64,000 nt of DNA. Origin: Phycisphaerales bacterium (GTDB taxonomy: Bacteria > Planctomycetota > Phycisphaerae > Phycisphaerales > UBA1924). The notes beneath the pieces are model-generated. The model was not told where the DNA came from, searched no databases, and saw only the letters and a list, made by a program, of their open reading frames with translations. Positions 28,546 to 36,251 of this stretch are shown in pieces. Positions within the stretch are counted from its first letter, which is position 1, and each line of letters starts with the position of its first letter. Position numbers and translations under genes: made by a program. Location: NCBI GenBank assembly GCA_020853975.1, contig JADYXW010000010.1, positions 23,016-87,015 of the forward strand, in the 5' to 3' direction.

Positions 28546-30597
28546 ATGTCGTCGATCCCCTCCAACCTCTCGCGGATGCCGAACCTGCTGCGCAACGCGG
28601 CGTCGGCAAGGCAGATCAACTCCACCAACGTGGAGCTGCTGCGGGTGCAGCAGCAGATCGCGGGGGGCGTGGAGCTGCTGCGGCCCAGCGACGACATCGT
28701 GCGGGCGGCTGCGATCGGGGTCCTTGACGACCGCCTGGCGAGATCGGTGCAGGTGGCGCGGAACCTCTCGCACGCGGACTCGGCGCTGGGCGTGCTGGAC
28801 GACATCTTCAAGGAAGCGCACGACTCGGTGCTGGCGGCGAAGGGGATCGCGTCGGCGCAGTCGAACGCGACGTCGAGCGCCTCGGAGCGGTCGGCGCAGG
28901 CGGTGGTGATCGACCAGATGCTGGCAGGGCTGTTCAACACGGCCAACCGGGAATCGGTGGCGGGGTATGCGCTGGCCGGCAGCCGCATGTCGGTGAGGCC
29001 GGTGGAGGCGTTCCTGTCCGGGTATCGGTACATGGGGGACGGTCCCGGGCTGGTCACCGACATCGGGCAGGCGAGCACGACGCCGATCTCGCTGGGCGGG
29101 GGGAACGCGATCATCGGGACTTCGTCTCGGGTGCTGGGGACGGTGGACCTGGACCCGGTGCTGACGGCGGGGACGAGGTTGGCGGACCTGGACGGCGGCC
29201 GCGGGCTGGGAGTGACGGCGGGGACGGTGCGGATGCAGGTGGACGGCGGGACTGAGATCGAGGTGGACCTCACCGGCGCGGACACGATCGGGGATGTGAT
29301 CACCCGGATCGATGCGGCGGTGCGGGCGCACGAGGCGGCGCAGTCGGTGACTGTGCTGGGGCCGGGCGGGGTCTCGGTCGCGGGCGGGGGGTTGACGATC
29401 GACGTCGCGAGCGGGCACACAATCGAGTTTGGCGAGATTCCGGGTGGAACGACGGCGCGGGACCTTGGGCTGGCGGGGGAGACGGCGGTGGTGTTCTCTC
29501 CCACGAGCGCGGCGGGCCTGGACACGCAGCCGCGGCTGACGTGGAGGACCTCCGTGGCTGACCTGGCGGGGCTCTCGGGGCCTCTGGGCTCCCTGCGGAT
29601 GTCCAACGCGGGGCGGACAACGGTCGTGGACCTTTCGGGAGCTGCGACGCTGGGGGACGTGCGGAACCTGCTGGAAGCGGCGGGCCTTGGCGTACGGGTG
29701 CGGATCAACGAGGCGGGGAACGGGATTGACGTGCTGAACGAGGTTGCGGCGACCTCTGCGAGCGCCCTGTCGATCTCGGAGGTAGGGGGAACGACGGCGG
29801 CGGCGCTGGGGGTGCGTACGGCGTCGCCGGCGACACGGATTTCGGACTTCAACTTCGGGCGCGGGGTGGAGATCGTGGACGGGCAGAACGACCCGACGAC
29901 GAACTCACCGAGCGCGAGCTTGAACACGGACCTGCGGATCAAGCTCGGGGACCCGGCGGGGACGACGATCGACGTGGACCTGCGGCCGCAGGACATGGCG
30001 GATGTCACGACCCTGCTGGCGCGGATCAACTCGGAGATCGCGGCGGGGCTGGCGGCGGCCAGCCTGCCCTCGACGGCCCTGCGGGCGGAGCTGAGCGCGA
30101 CGACCAACGGGTTGGCGCTGGTTCAGGACGCGGGCTTCCCCGGGACCATTGCGGTGGAGCCCCGGAACAACTCGAGGGCGGCGGAGATGCTGGGGCTGAT
30201 GGACGGCACGTACGACCCGGGGAGCGCAACGTTTACGGGTGAGGAGCGCACGAAGGTGCGCGTGGAGTCTGCGTTTACGTACATGCTGGACCTGCGTGCG
30301 GCGCTGATCGGGAACGACGTGTTTGGCATTGCGCTTGCTGCGGAGGACCTGGAGTCGGCGGCGGGCGAGCTGGTGGAGACCAGGGGCCTGCTGGGCGGGT
30401 ACGCCAACAGGATCGAGGACGCGGCGTCGCGGGAAACGGATCGCCAGGTGCTGGACGAAGGGACACGCAGTCTGCTGCGGGATACGGACTTCACGAGGGC
30501 GGCGTCGCGGCTGACGCTGCTGCAGACGCAGTTGCAGGCGGCGTTGCAGGTGACGGCGGCGTTGAACTCGAGGTCGCTGCTGGATTTTCTGAGCTAG
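28546..30597 (+). CDS. flgL: Flagellar hook-associated protein 3, FlgL (long form)
   Basis: 683 residues, about twice the usual FlgL. The N-terminus (IPSNLSRMPNLLRNAASARQINSTN, then GVELLRPSDDI) and C-terminus (TSLLRDTDFTRAASRLTLLQTQLQAALQ region) are the FlgL/flagellin helical D0-D1 parts. Between them lie three repeats that resemble the Flagellin_IN motif: about residues 205-250 (GTVRMQV...VDLTGADTIGDVITRIDAAV), 330-390 (GSLRMSNAGRTTVVDLSGAATLGDV) and 460-510 (DLRIKLGD...DVTTLLARINSEI). These should form surface-exposed domains at the hook-filament junction. It sits 3 bases after flgK. Confidence 0.9.
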   Translation: MSSIPSNLSRMPNLLRNAASARQINSTNVELLRVQQQIAGGVELLRPSDDIVRAAAIGVLDDRLARSVQVARNLSHADSALGVLDDIFKEAHDSVLAAKGIASAQSNATSSASERSAQAVVIDQMLAGLFNTANRESVAGYALAGSRMSVRPVEAFLSGYRYMGDGPGLVTDIGQASTTPISLGGGNAIIGTSSRVLGTVDLDPVLTAGTRLADLDGGRGLGVTAGTVRMQVDGGTEIEVDLTGADTIGDVITRIDAAVRAHEAAQSVTVLGPGGVSVAGGGLTIDVASGHTIEFGEIPGGTTARDLGLAGETAVVFSPTSAAGLDTQPRLTWRTSVADLAGLSGPLGSLRMSNAGRTTVVDLSGAATLGDVRNLLEAAGLGVRVRINEAGNGIDVLNEVAATSASALSISEVGGTTAAALGVRTASPATRISDFNFGRGVEIVDGQNDPTTNSPSASLNTDLRIKLGDPAGTTIDVDLRPQDMADVTTLLARINSEIAAGLAAASLPSTALRAELSATTNGLALVQDAGFPGTIAVEPRNNSRAAEMLGLMDGTYDPGSATFTGEERTKVRVESAFTYMLDLRAALIGNDVFGIALAAEDLESAAGELVETRGLLGGYANRIEDAASRETDRQVLDEGTRSLLRDTDFTRAASRLTLLQTQLQAALQVTAALNSRSLLDFLS

Positions 30598-30714
30598 CGG
30601 GATGACCTGCCGGGCGGAGGCTCGGCGGTTGGATTGATATCGAACGTCCGGCGTGCCTGGTTCGGCCCAGGGCGTGCCGCGGAACACACGGGCCGACGCA
30701 GCGGAGCTCGCGCC

Positions 30715-31170
30715 ATGCAAGTTCGAACGACACGGTTCGGCGTCGTGGAGATCCCGGACGACCGCGTCCTGGAGTTTCCGAAGGGGCTGCTGGGGTTCTC
30801 CCAGCACACCCGGTACTGTCTTTTGGAGCCTGGGGAGGACGCGTGCTTCTTCTGGCTGCAGTGCGTGGATGAGCCGTCGCTGGCGTTCGTGGTGACGGAC
30901 CCGAGCCTGTTCATCCCGGACTACTCGGTGCCGATCCGTCCGGAGCAGATGATCGAGATGAAGCTCGGGAAGCTCGAGGACGCGCAGGTCTTCGTGATCG
31001 TGAACAAGATCGAGCAGGTTCTGACGGGGAATCTGCAGGGTCCGCTGGTGATCAACACGATGACGCGGAGCGGGGAGCAGCTGGTGCTGGCGGAGAAGCG
31101 CTGGACGACTCGGCACCCGCTGGTGCAGCTCGGAAAGACGGAGGCGGGGCCGAAGGCCGTGTCCGCCTGA
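30715..31170 (+). CDS. fliW: FliW, flagellar assembly factor and CsrA antagonist
   Basis: 151 residues. Family signatures are TTRFGVVEIPDDRVLEFPKGLLGF, FFWLQCVDEPSLAFVVTDP (in blocks) and the C-terminal NLQGPLVINTMTRSGEQLVL. FliW binds CsrA and is displaced by flagellin, so free flagellin releases or restrains CsrA. ATG 30715 is preferred over an in-frame GTG/ATG at 30634 because it matches the family start. GGAGC lies 13-17 bases upstream. csrA and flagellin follow in order, the arrangement expected for this three-part loop. Confidence 0.93.
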   Translation: MQVRTTRFGVVEIPDDRVLEFPKGLLGFSQHTRYCLLEPGEDACFFWLQCVDEPSLAFVVTDPSLFIPDYSVPIRPEQMIEMKLGKLEDAQVFVIVNKIEQVLTGNLQGPLVINTMTRSGEQLVLAEKRWTTRHPLVQLGKTEAGPKAVSA

Positions 31171-31211
31171 CGCAGATGAATGCAGCGTGTGTTCAACTTC
31201 GAAGGAACAAC

Positions 31212-31307
31212 CCGGCGCCCAGCGGGCGCCGGACCGCGACGGCGGAGAACGCCGTGGCGGAGCAACTCCCATCGGGGCAAGGAAGCCCCGACTCCGGAAG
31301 CAAGGAG
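31212..31307 (+). promoter_or_regulatory. Multi-hairpin csrA leader with GGA-bearing loops
   Basis: Four inverted repeats follow one another before csrA. 31212-31232: perfect 9-bp stem, loop AGC. 31239-31255: stem ACGGCG/CGCCGT with loop GAGAA, so GGA spans the stem-loop edge. 31272-31291: perfect 7-bp stem TCGGGGC/GCCCCGA with loop AAGGAA. 31292-31307: CTCC pairs with the GGAG of the ribosome-binding site, and the loop (GGAAGCAA) again begins with GGA. CsrA binds GGA in hairpin loops, so negative autoregulation of csrA is the likely role. Confidence 0.65.
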
Positions 31308-31314
31308 CCGCAAC

Positions 31315-31653
31315 ATGCTGGTCCTCTCCCGGCAGCGCGACGAGACGATCATGATCGGGGACGAGATCGAGATCACCGTGGTGGATATCCGCGGGGACAA
31401 GGTCCGTCTCGGGATCACCGCACCGACGCGCATCGCCGTTCATCGCAAGGAGGTTTACGAGGCCATCAAGCGCGAGAACGAGCAGGCCGCCAGGCTTGCC
31501 GGCGCGGATGTGACCTCTATTCCGCAGGTCGCACCGGGCCCGGCCCGCACCCGCATCCGAGCCAGCGCCGCAAGGCTGACGGCGTCGGTGGACGGGGCGG
31601 AGGACCCCGGGGCGGGCATGAAAGTCCCCCGGCCCGCGGCGAAGCGGGCCTGA
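31315..31653 (+). CDS. csrA: Carbon storage regulator CsrA with C-terminal extension
   Basis: 112 residues. The first 60 or so are a standard Csr[21 protein letters not shown], the [14 protein letters not shown] strand and [14 protein letters not shown], with the conserved Leu4, Arg6 and Arg44-region RNA-binding residues in place. An extra tail of about 45 residues, rich in Ala, Pro, Arg and Thr, follows; typical CsrA is 60-75 residues. CsrA represses translation by covering GGA-bearing ribosome-binding sites. ATG 31315 has AAGGAG 7 bases upstream, inside the hairpin leader. Likely targets visible here are its own leader and the flagellin leader. Confidence 0.95.
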   Translation: MLVLSRQRDETIMIGDEIEITVVDIRGDKVRLGITAPTRIAVHRKEVYEAIKRENEQAARLAGADVTSIPQVAPGPARTRIRASAARLTASVDGAEDPGAGMKVPRPAAKRA

Positions 31654-31717
31654 ACAGGGAACACCAGAGCCGGGAACGATCACCGGCAACGCGTTCGAAG
31701 GACTGAAGAGCACTCGA

Positions 31718-31735
31718 GCAATCACGGAGGATTGC
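31718..31735 (+). promoter_or_regulatory. CsrA-type hairpin occluding the flagellin ribosome-binding site
   Basis: GCAATCACGGAGGATTGC forms a perfect 6-bp stem (GCAATC/GATTGC) with loop ACGGAG. The Shine-Dalgarno GGAGG (31726-31730) lies in the loop and first base of the 3' arm, one base before ATG 31737 after the stem ends. This is the classic CsrA site geometry known from hag mRNA. A second unpaired AAGGA at 31698-31702 could be an upstream site. Confidence 0.75.
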
Positions 31736-31736
31736 C

Positions 31737-33293
31737 ATGGCACGGATCAATACCAACGTCCCCAGCGTCATCGCCCAGTCGAAGCTCGGCCGCACCCAGG
31801 CCCAGATGCAGGTGCACCTCGAGCGGCTGTCGACGGGCCTCAAGATCAACCGGGGCAAGGACGACCCGGCGGGCCTGATCATCTCGGAGCGGATCAGGTC
31901 GGACCTGGAGGGCATCAACCAGGGCATCCAGAACTCCTCACGCGCGTCGGCGATGATCTCGACGACGGAGGGTGCGCTGGCGGAGATCAACGACCTGCTG
32001 AACTCGATCCGATCGCTGATCGTGCAATCGGCGAGCACGGGGTCGAGCTCCGAGGCGGAGCGTCAGGCGAACCAGCTCCAGATCGATTCGGCGATCGAGT
32101 CGATCACGCGGATCTCGAACACGGCGACCTTCGGCGGGCTGAAGCTGCTGAACGGCTCGCTGGACTACCAGCTGTCGGGCGTCAGCCGCGCGGACATCGC
32201 CAAGGTGCGCGTGAACAACGCGTCGTTCATCAACAACACGGCGGTGCAGGTGGACGTGGACGTGGTAGGCTCGGCGCAGACGGGGGCGTTGTTCTACAAC
32301 GGCGCGACGACCCCGCCGGGGGTCACGCTCTCGGCCCTGACGCTGGAGATCACCGGCCCGACGGGCGTGCAGGTGATCACGATCCCCAGCGGGAGGCCTC
32401 TGTCGCAGCTCGTGCAGGGAGTGAACAACGTCTCGTCGATGACGGGCGTCCAGGCAAGCCTGATCAACAACGACGCGAACTCGGGGATCGTCTTCGAATC
32501 GGTGGACTACGGGACCAAGTCGTTCGTGTCGGTGAAGCGGCTGGCCCCGCCGGCGCCTGCGGCGGACTCCTGGGGGCTGTACGCGTTCAACGGATCGGCG
32601 CCGCGGACCGCGGACGCGCCGTTCGGCTGGACGACGCTGATCACCGCCGGCACGCTGGTGCCGGGGGATCGCGACAAGGGCCAGGACGTGCAGGCGCTCA
32701 TCAACGGGAACCTCGCCACGGGCGACGGCCTGAACGTGAAGGTGAGTTCCGCCTCGCTCGGTCTTGACCTGACCCTGACCCCGACGACGGCGACGACCCC
32801 CAGCGGAGCTTCGACCTCGTTCTACATCACATCCGGGGGCGCCCTCTTCCAGCTCGGGCACGAGGTTACGGCCCTCCAGCAGGCCACGTTCGGCATCCAG
32901 TCCGTCGCGGCGAGCCAGCTCGGCGGGACGAACACCGGCTCCACGATCGAGTTCCTCTCGACGCTCAAGGCCGGACAGTCCAACTCCGTCGCCGCGAGCG
33001 TGGCCCGGAGCAACTTCAAGCCCTCATCGGACATCCTGGCGACGGCGATCGACGAGATCACCGTGCTCCGCGGAAGGCTTGGGGCCTTCGAACGCAACGT
33101 GCTGGACACCAACACCCGCTCGCTCCAGTCTCAGTTCGAGAACCTCACGGCGTCGAACTCGGTGATCCGGGATGCGGACTTCGCGGCCGAGACGAGCCAG
33201 CTGACCCGGGCGCAGATCCTCGCGTCGGCGGGCACATCGACCCTGACGCTCGCGAACCAGCAGGCCCAGCAGGTGCTGCAGCTGCTCGGCTAG
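31737..33293 (+). CDS. fliC: Flagellin
   Basis: 518-residue filament subunit. The N-terminal D0/D1 helices (RINTNVPSVIAQSKLGRTQ, HLERLSTGLKINRGKDDPAG, LIISERIRSDLEGINQG) and C-terminal helices (RGRLGAFERNVLDTN, ENLTASNSVIRDADFAAETS, LANQQAQQVLQLLG) are canonical. The central 300 residues are variable, Thr/Asn/Ser-rich and beta-like, forming the surface domain. Translation should be controlled by CsrA through the hairpin over the ribosome-binding site, and FliW is encoded just upstream. A strong terminator follows. No sigma-28 promoter was seen in the 83-base gap after csrA, so it may depend on upstream transcription. Confidence 0.96.
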   Translation: MARINTNVPSVIAQSKLGRTQAQMQVHLERLSTGLKINRGKDDPAGLIISERIRSDLEGINQGIQNSSRASAMISTTEGALAEINDLLNSIRSLIVQSASTGSSSEAERQANQLQIDSAIESITRISNTATFGGLKLLNGSLDYQLSGVSRADIAKVRVNNASFINNTAVQVDVDVVGSAQTGALFYNGATTPPGVTLSALTLEITGPTGVQVITIPSGRPLSQLVQGVNNVSSMTGVQASLINNDANSGIVFESVDYGTKSFVSVKRLAPPAPAADSWGLYAFNGSAPRTADAPFGWTTLITAGTLVPGDRDKGQDVQALINGNLATGDGLNVKVSSASLGLDLTLTPTTATTPSGASTSFYITSGGALFQLGHEVTALQQATFGIQSVAASQLGGTNTGSTIEFLSTLKAGQSNSVAASVARSNFKPSSDILATAIDEITVLRGRLGAFERNVLDTNTRSLQSQFENLTASNSVIRDADFAAETSQLTRAQILASAGTSTLTLANQQAQQVLQLLG

Positions 33294-33319
33294 GCCGGAT
33301 CGCTCACGAAAGACTCTGA

Positions 33320-33347
33320 GGGCGGGCCCGCGTGGCCCGCCCTTTTT
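33320..33347 (+). terminator. Rho-independent terminator after flagellin
   Basis: GGGCGGGCC pairs perfectly with GGCCCGCCC (9 bp, loop CGCGT), followed directly by TTTTT. It ends the flagellar transcript 27 bases after the flagellin stop. Confidence 0.92.
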
Positions 33348-33456
33348 CGTGCGCCTCGGCGCGGGTGGGCGCGGTTGGCCAACAATGCCGATAGACCTGC
33401 CCGCGTCTCGAACCTCCGCCCCCGCGCTCGCCCCCCCCCACTTCCGGAGCACACGG

Positions 33457-34569
33457 ATGGCCCGGCTCAACGTTCAAGCCAGCACCGCGACGATGATCCG
33501 GATCGATGGGCGCGATGTTCTCGCGTTCGGCGGGTGCAACTATCTGGGGCTGGCGCATCACCCGGCGGTGACGGGCTCGCTGGCGGAGGCGGCGGGGCTG
33601 CTCGGTCTGTCGACGACAGCCAGCCGCGAAACGACCGGGAACACGGTGGTGCACGACGCGCTGGAGCAGGAACTGGCGGCGTTCGTGGGGGAGGAGGCGG
33701 CGATCCTGCTCGCGGACGGGTACACGGCGAACATCGCGATCTGCCAGGCGTTGGCGCGCGACCACGGGGTCGCACTGATCGACGCGCGTGCGCACAAGAG
33801 CCTGCGGTCGGCGGCGTCGGCGGCGGGAATCCAGGTCTTTGAGTACGAGCATCTGAACGCGGAGTCCGCGGCGTGGCTGGCGGGGCAGTTCGCCGACCAG
33901 GGTGTGCTGATGCTGACGGACGGGGTGTTCGCGGCGGATGGGGCCCTGGCACCGGTGCCGGAACTGCTCGCGGTGCTGCCCCAGCGCCGGGCGACCCTGG
34001 TGGTGGATGACTGCCATGGCGTCTGCGTGCTGGGAGACAGAGGCCAGGGGACGGTCGGGCACTTCGGCGTCCGCGACCCGCGGGTGGTTGTGACCACGAC
34101 TCTGGCGAAGGGCGTGGGGTGCTATGGCGGCGCCGTCCTGGGCGGACGCGCCGTGGTGCAGCGCGTCAGAGATCAGGCGGACGTCTACAGGCGGTCGACG
34201 CCGATTCCGACACCGATCGCGGCGGCGGCGCGGGCGGCGGTCTTGGCTGCGCAGAGCGAGCCGGAGCTGCTGCGGGCGCTGCGGCGGAACATCGGCCTGA
34301 TGCGAGACGGGCTGGCGAGGCTGGGGATCGCGACGCACCGGGAGTCCATCCCGATCTTCACGTTTACGCTGGAGTCGAACCAGCGGATGGAAGAGGTGCA
34401 CCGGCGGCTGCTGGCGGAGGACCTGTACGCGCCGTACATCGAGTATCCGGGCGGGCCCACGCCCCGGTTCTTCAGGGTGACGGTGACCGCGGCGCACTCG
34501 CCGGAAGAGATCGAGAGGCTGCTCGCGGGGCTTGCGAGGCACGTGGGGCCGGTGGCGGCCGGCACCTGA
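33457..34569 (+). CDS. PLP-dependent alpha-oxoamine synthase family enzyme (AONS/KBL-like)
   Basis: 370 residues, fold-type I aminotransferase family that condenses an amino acid with an acyl-CoA (8-amino-7-oxononanoate synthase, 2-amino-3-ketobutyrate CoA ligase and relatives). Signatures: LAFGGCNYLGLAHHP, ASRETTGNTVVHDALE, VDDCHGVCVLGDRGQG and the PLP lysine Lys218 in TTLAKGVGCYGG. The DDCHG block (family: DEAHS) and CYGG (family: SSGG) depart from bioF, so biotin synthesis is not assured and no bio genes are nearby. ATG 33457 has GGAG seven bases upstream; an in-frame ATG at 33385 would add 24 residues and is possible. Confidence 0.85.
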   Translation: MARLNVQASTATMIRIDGRDVLAFGGCNYLGLAHHPAVTGSLAEAAGLLGLSTTASRETTGNTVVHDALEQELAAFVGEEAAILLADGYTANIAICQALARDHGVALIDARAHKSLRSAASAAGIQVFEYEHLNAESAAWLAGQFADQGVLMLTDGVFAADGALAPVPELLAVLPQRRATLVVDDCHGVCVLGDRGQGTVGHFGVRDPRVVVTTTLAKGVGCYGGAVLGGRAVVQRVRDQADVYRRSTPIPTPIAAAARAAVLAAQSEPELLRALRRNIGLMRDGLARLGIATHRESIPIFTFTLESNQRMEEVHRRLLAEDLYAPYIEYPGGPTPRFFRVTVTAAHSPEEIERLLAGLARHVGPVAAGT

Positions 34570-34663
34570 CGCAATCCGAACGTTCGCTGCGGGTTGGGCA
34601 CCGGGCTCGACGCCGCGTGGGTGACGGCCTAGCATGGCCCCCACTGTTTTGAGGGAAAGAGCC

Positions 34664-34882
34664 ATGAAGCCGAAGACCCATCCGAAGTACTACCCCAACT
34701 GCAAGGTCTTTCACAACGGCCAGGTCGTGATGGAGGTCGGTGCGACGGTGCCGGAGATGCACGTGGAAGTGTGGTCGGGTTCTCACCCGTTCTTCACCGG
34801 CAAGCAGACGTTCGTTGACTCCGCGGGCCGGGTTGAGAAGTTCCAGAAGAAGTACGCGGGCAACTACTTCGCGAAGAAGTAA
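34664..34882 (+). CDS. rpmE: 50S ribosomal protein bL31 (zinc-free type)
   Basis: 72 residues. MKPKTHPKYYPN and the C-terminal SHPFFTGKQTFVDSAGRVEKF are bL31 signatures. The zinc cysteines are missing except for a single Cys13; the usual CS-x-CHPFYTG reads WSGSHPFFTG. This is the C-minus form, which works without zinc. ATG 34664 has GAGGGAAAG upstream. TAGCAT at 34630-34635 is a possible -10 box with a leader of about 20 bases. Confidence 0.95.
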   Translation: MKPKTHPKYYPNCKVFHNGQVVMEVGATVPEMHVEVWSGSHPFFTGKQTFVDSAGRVEKFQKKYAGNYFAKK

Positions 34883-34933
34883 GTTCGCCGAACATCGCGT
34901 CCCCGGCCGAGCGGGCCGGGAGCAAGCTCACAC

Positions 34934-34958
34934 AAGGCCGCCGGCGTGCGGCCTTTTT
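34934..34958 (+). terminator. Rho-independent terminator after rpmE
   Basis: AAGGCCGC pairs with GCGGCCTT (8 bp, 6-base loop CGGCGT), and the stem runs into TTTTT. It separates rpmE from the convergent hutI gene, which ends at 34977. Confidence 0.9.
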
Positions 34959-34976
34959 CGTTTTTGCGCGGGCGGA

Positions 34977-36251
34977 TCAGCGGGCGGCGCCTGCGCACCA
35001 GACCTGGTGGACGAGGTTTGAGGCGAGCCGGTAGGTAAGGTCGCGCTCGTCGGTGGTGTCGAGCAGGCAGAGGTCCGCGCGGAAGCCCGGCGCGATGAGG
35101 CCACGATCGTGGAGGTTGAGAAGATGCGCGGGGGCGGCGGTGGCGGCGGCGACAGCCTCCGCGGTGGTGACGCCGCAGCGGCGGACGGCGGTCGCGAGGG
35201 CGAAGGGCATGGACTCGGTGGGGGCGGAGCCTGGGTTGCAGTTGGTGGCGATGGCGAGGCGGCCTCCGGCGTCCAAGAGGGTTCGAGCGCTGGCAAAGGC
35301 GCCCTCGGAGTGCACGCCGCAGACCGGGAGGATGACGCCGGTGGTCTCGGAGGCGGCGAGTGCGCTGAGGTCGGTAGGGATGGAGGCTTCGAGGTGGTCG
35401 ACGCTGCGAGCACCGAGTGCGATGGCGAGGGGCACGCCTCCGAGGCTGTGGAACTGGTCCGCGTGGAGGCGGACGGGGTGGCCCAGCGCGAGGGCGGCTT
35501 CCAGGAGCGCGCGGGACTGCTCGAGGGACCACGCGCCGGATTCCAGGTAGAGGTCGATGGCGATGCCGGGAAACTCGGAGTGAACGGCGGGGAGGGTCTC
35601 GCGGATCGTGCGTTGGACGAAGTCCGGCTGATCGGGGTCGATGGCGTGGCCCAGGAGCGCGGTGGGCACGACGGTGCCGGGCCAGGAGGAGGCGGCGTCG
35701 GTGATGGCGGCGAGCATTTTGAGCTCGTCGGGCGTAGTGAGCCCGTAGCCGCTCTTGATTTCGACCGTGGTGGTTCCGGCGGCGAGGAAGCGGTCGAGAC
35801 GCCGGCGGGTGGATTCGGCGAGATCGCGGCGGGAGGCGGACCGGACGGCGCGGACGGTGGACATGATGCCGCCGCCGGCGCGGAGGATGTCGAGGTAGGA
35901 GGCGCCACGGAGGCGCTGCTCCCACTCGTCGAGTCGCGAGCCGGCCCAGCAGGCGTGGGTGTGGCAGTCGACAAAGCCGGGGATGAGGACATGGCCCCGG
36001 GCGTCGATCATGTGGTCCGCGTGGGCGGAGGGGGGGTCGTGGAGCTCGGTTCGCTCGCCCTGAGCGTTGATGACGGTAAAGCCTTCAACGGTTGTGAACC
36101 GTCGGTGGGCGTGGGGCGTCACCGAGGCGATGACACCATGCTCAAGGAGCACGTCGCAGAGCCCCCGGGAGGTCGCGACGGCGTCGGGGCCACGGCGTCC
36201 TGTGGCGGGCGCGGTGACCACGCGGGCGTTGCGGATAACGGTGGTGGTCAC
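34977..36251 (-). CDS. hutI: Imidazolonepropionase
   Basis: 424 residues; hydrolyses 4-imidazolone-5-propionate to N-formimidoyl-glutamate, step three of histidine breakdown. Amidohydrolase signatures: LIPGFVDCHTHACWAGSRLDEWEQR (in blocks), the EIKSGYGL motif, LHADQFHSLGG, SVDHLEA and the NPGSAPTESMPFALA block. All expected metal-binding histidines are present. ATG 36251 overlaps the hutG stop (ATGA), so the two are co-translated. hutH and hutU are not in the window. Confidence 0.95.
   Translation of the reverse strand: MTTTVIRNARVVTAPATGRRGPDAVATSRGLCDVLLEHGVIASVTPHAHRRFTTVEGFTVINAQGERTELHDPPSAHADHMIDARGHVLIPGFVDCHTHACWAGSRLDEWEQRLRGASYLDILRAGGGIMSTVRAVRSASRRDLAESTRRRLDRFLAAGTTTVEIKSGYGLTTPDELKMLAAITDAASSWPGTVVPTALLGHAIDPDQPDFVQRTIRETLPAVHSEFPGIAIDLYLESGAWSLEQSRALLEAALALGHPVRLHADQFHSLGGVPLAIALGARSVDHLEASIPTDLSALAASETTGVILPVCGVHSEGAFASARTLLDAGGRLAIATNCNPGSAPTESMPFALATAVRRCGVTTAEAVAAATAAPAHLLNLHDRGLIAPGFRADLCLLDTTDERDLTYRLASNLVHQVWCAGAAR

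Noticed and set aside
26815..29418. 867-residue open frame antisense to flgK and flgL
   Set aside because: Composition is Arg/His/Pro noise; both flagellar genes are unambiguous.
33457..34569. Biotin synthesis gene bioF
   Set aside because: Family is right but active-site blocks differ from BioF and no other bio genes are nearby, so only the family is named.
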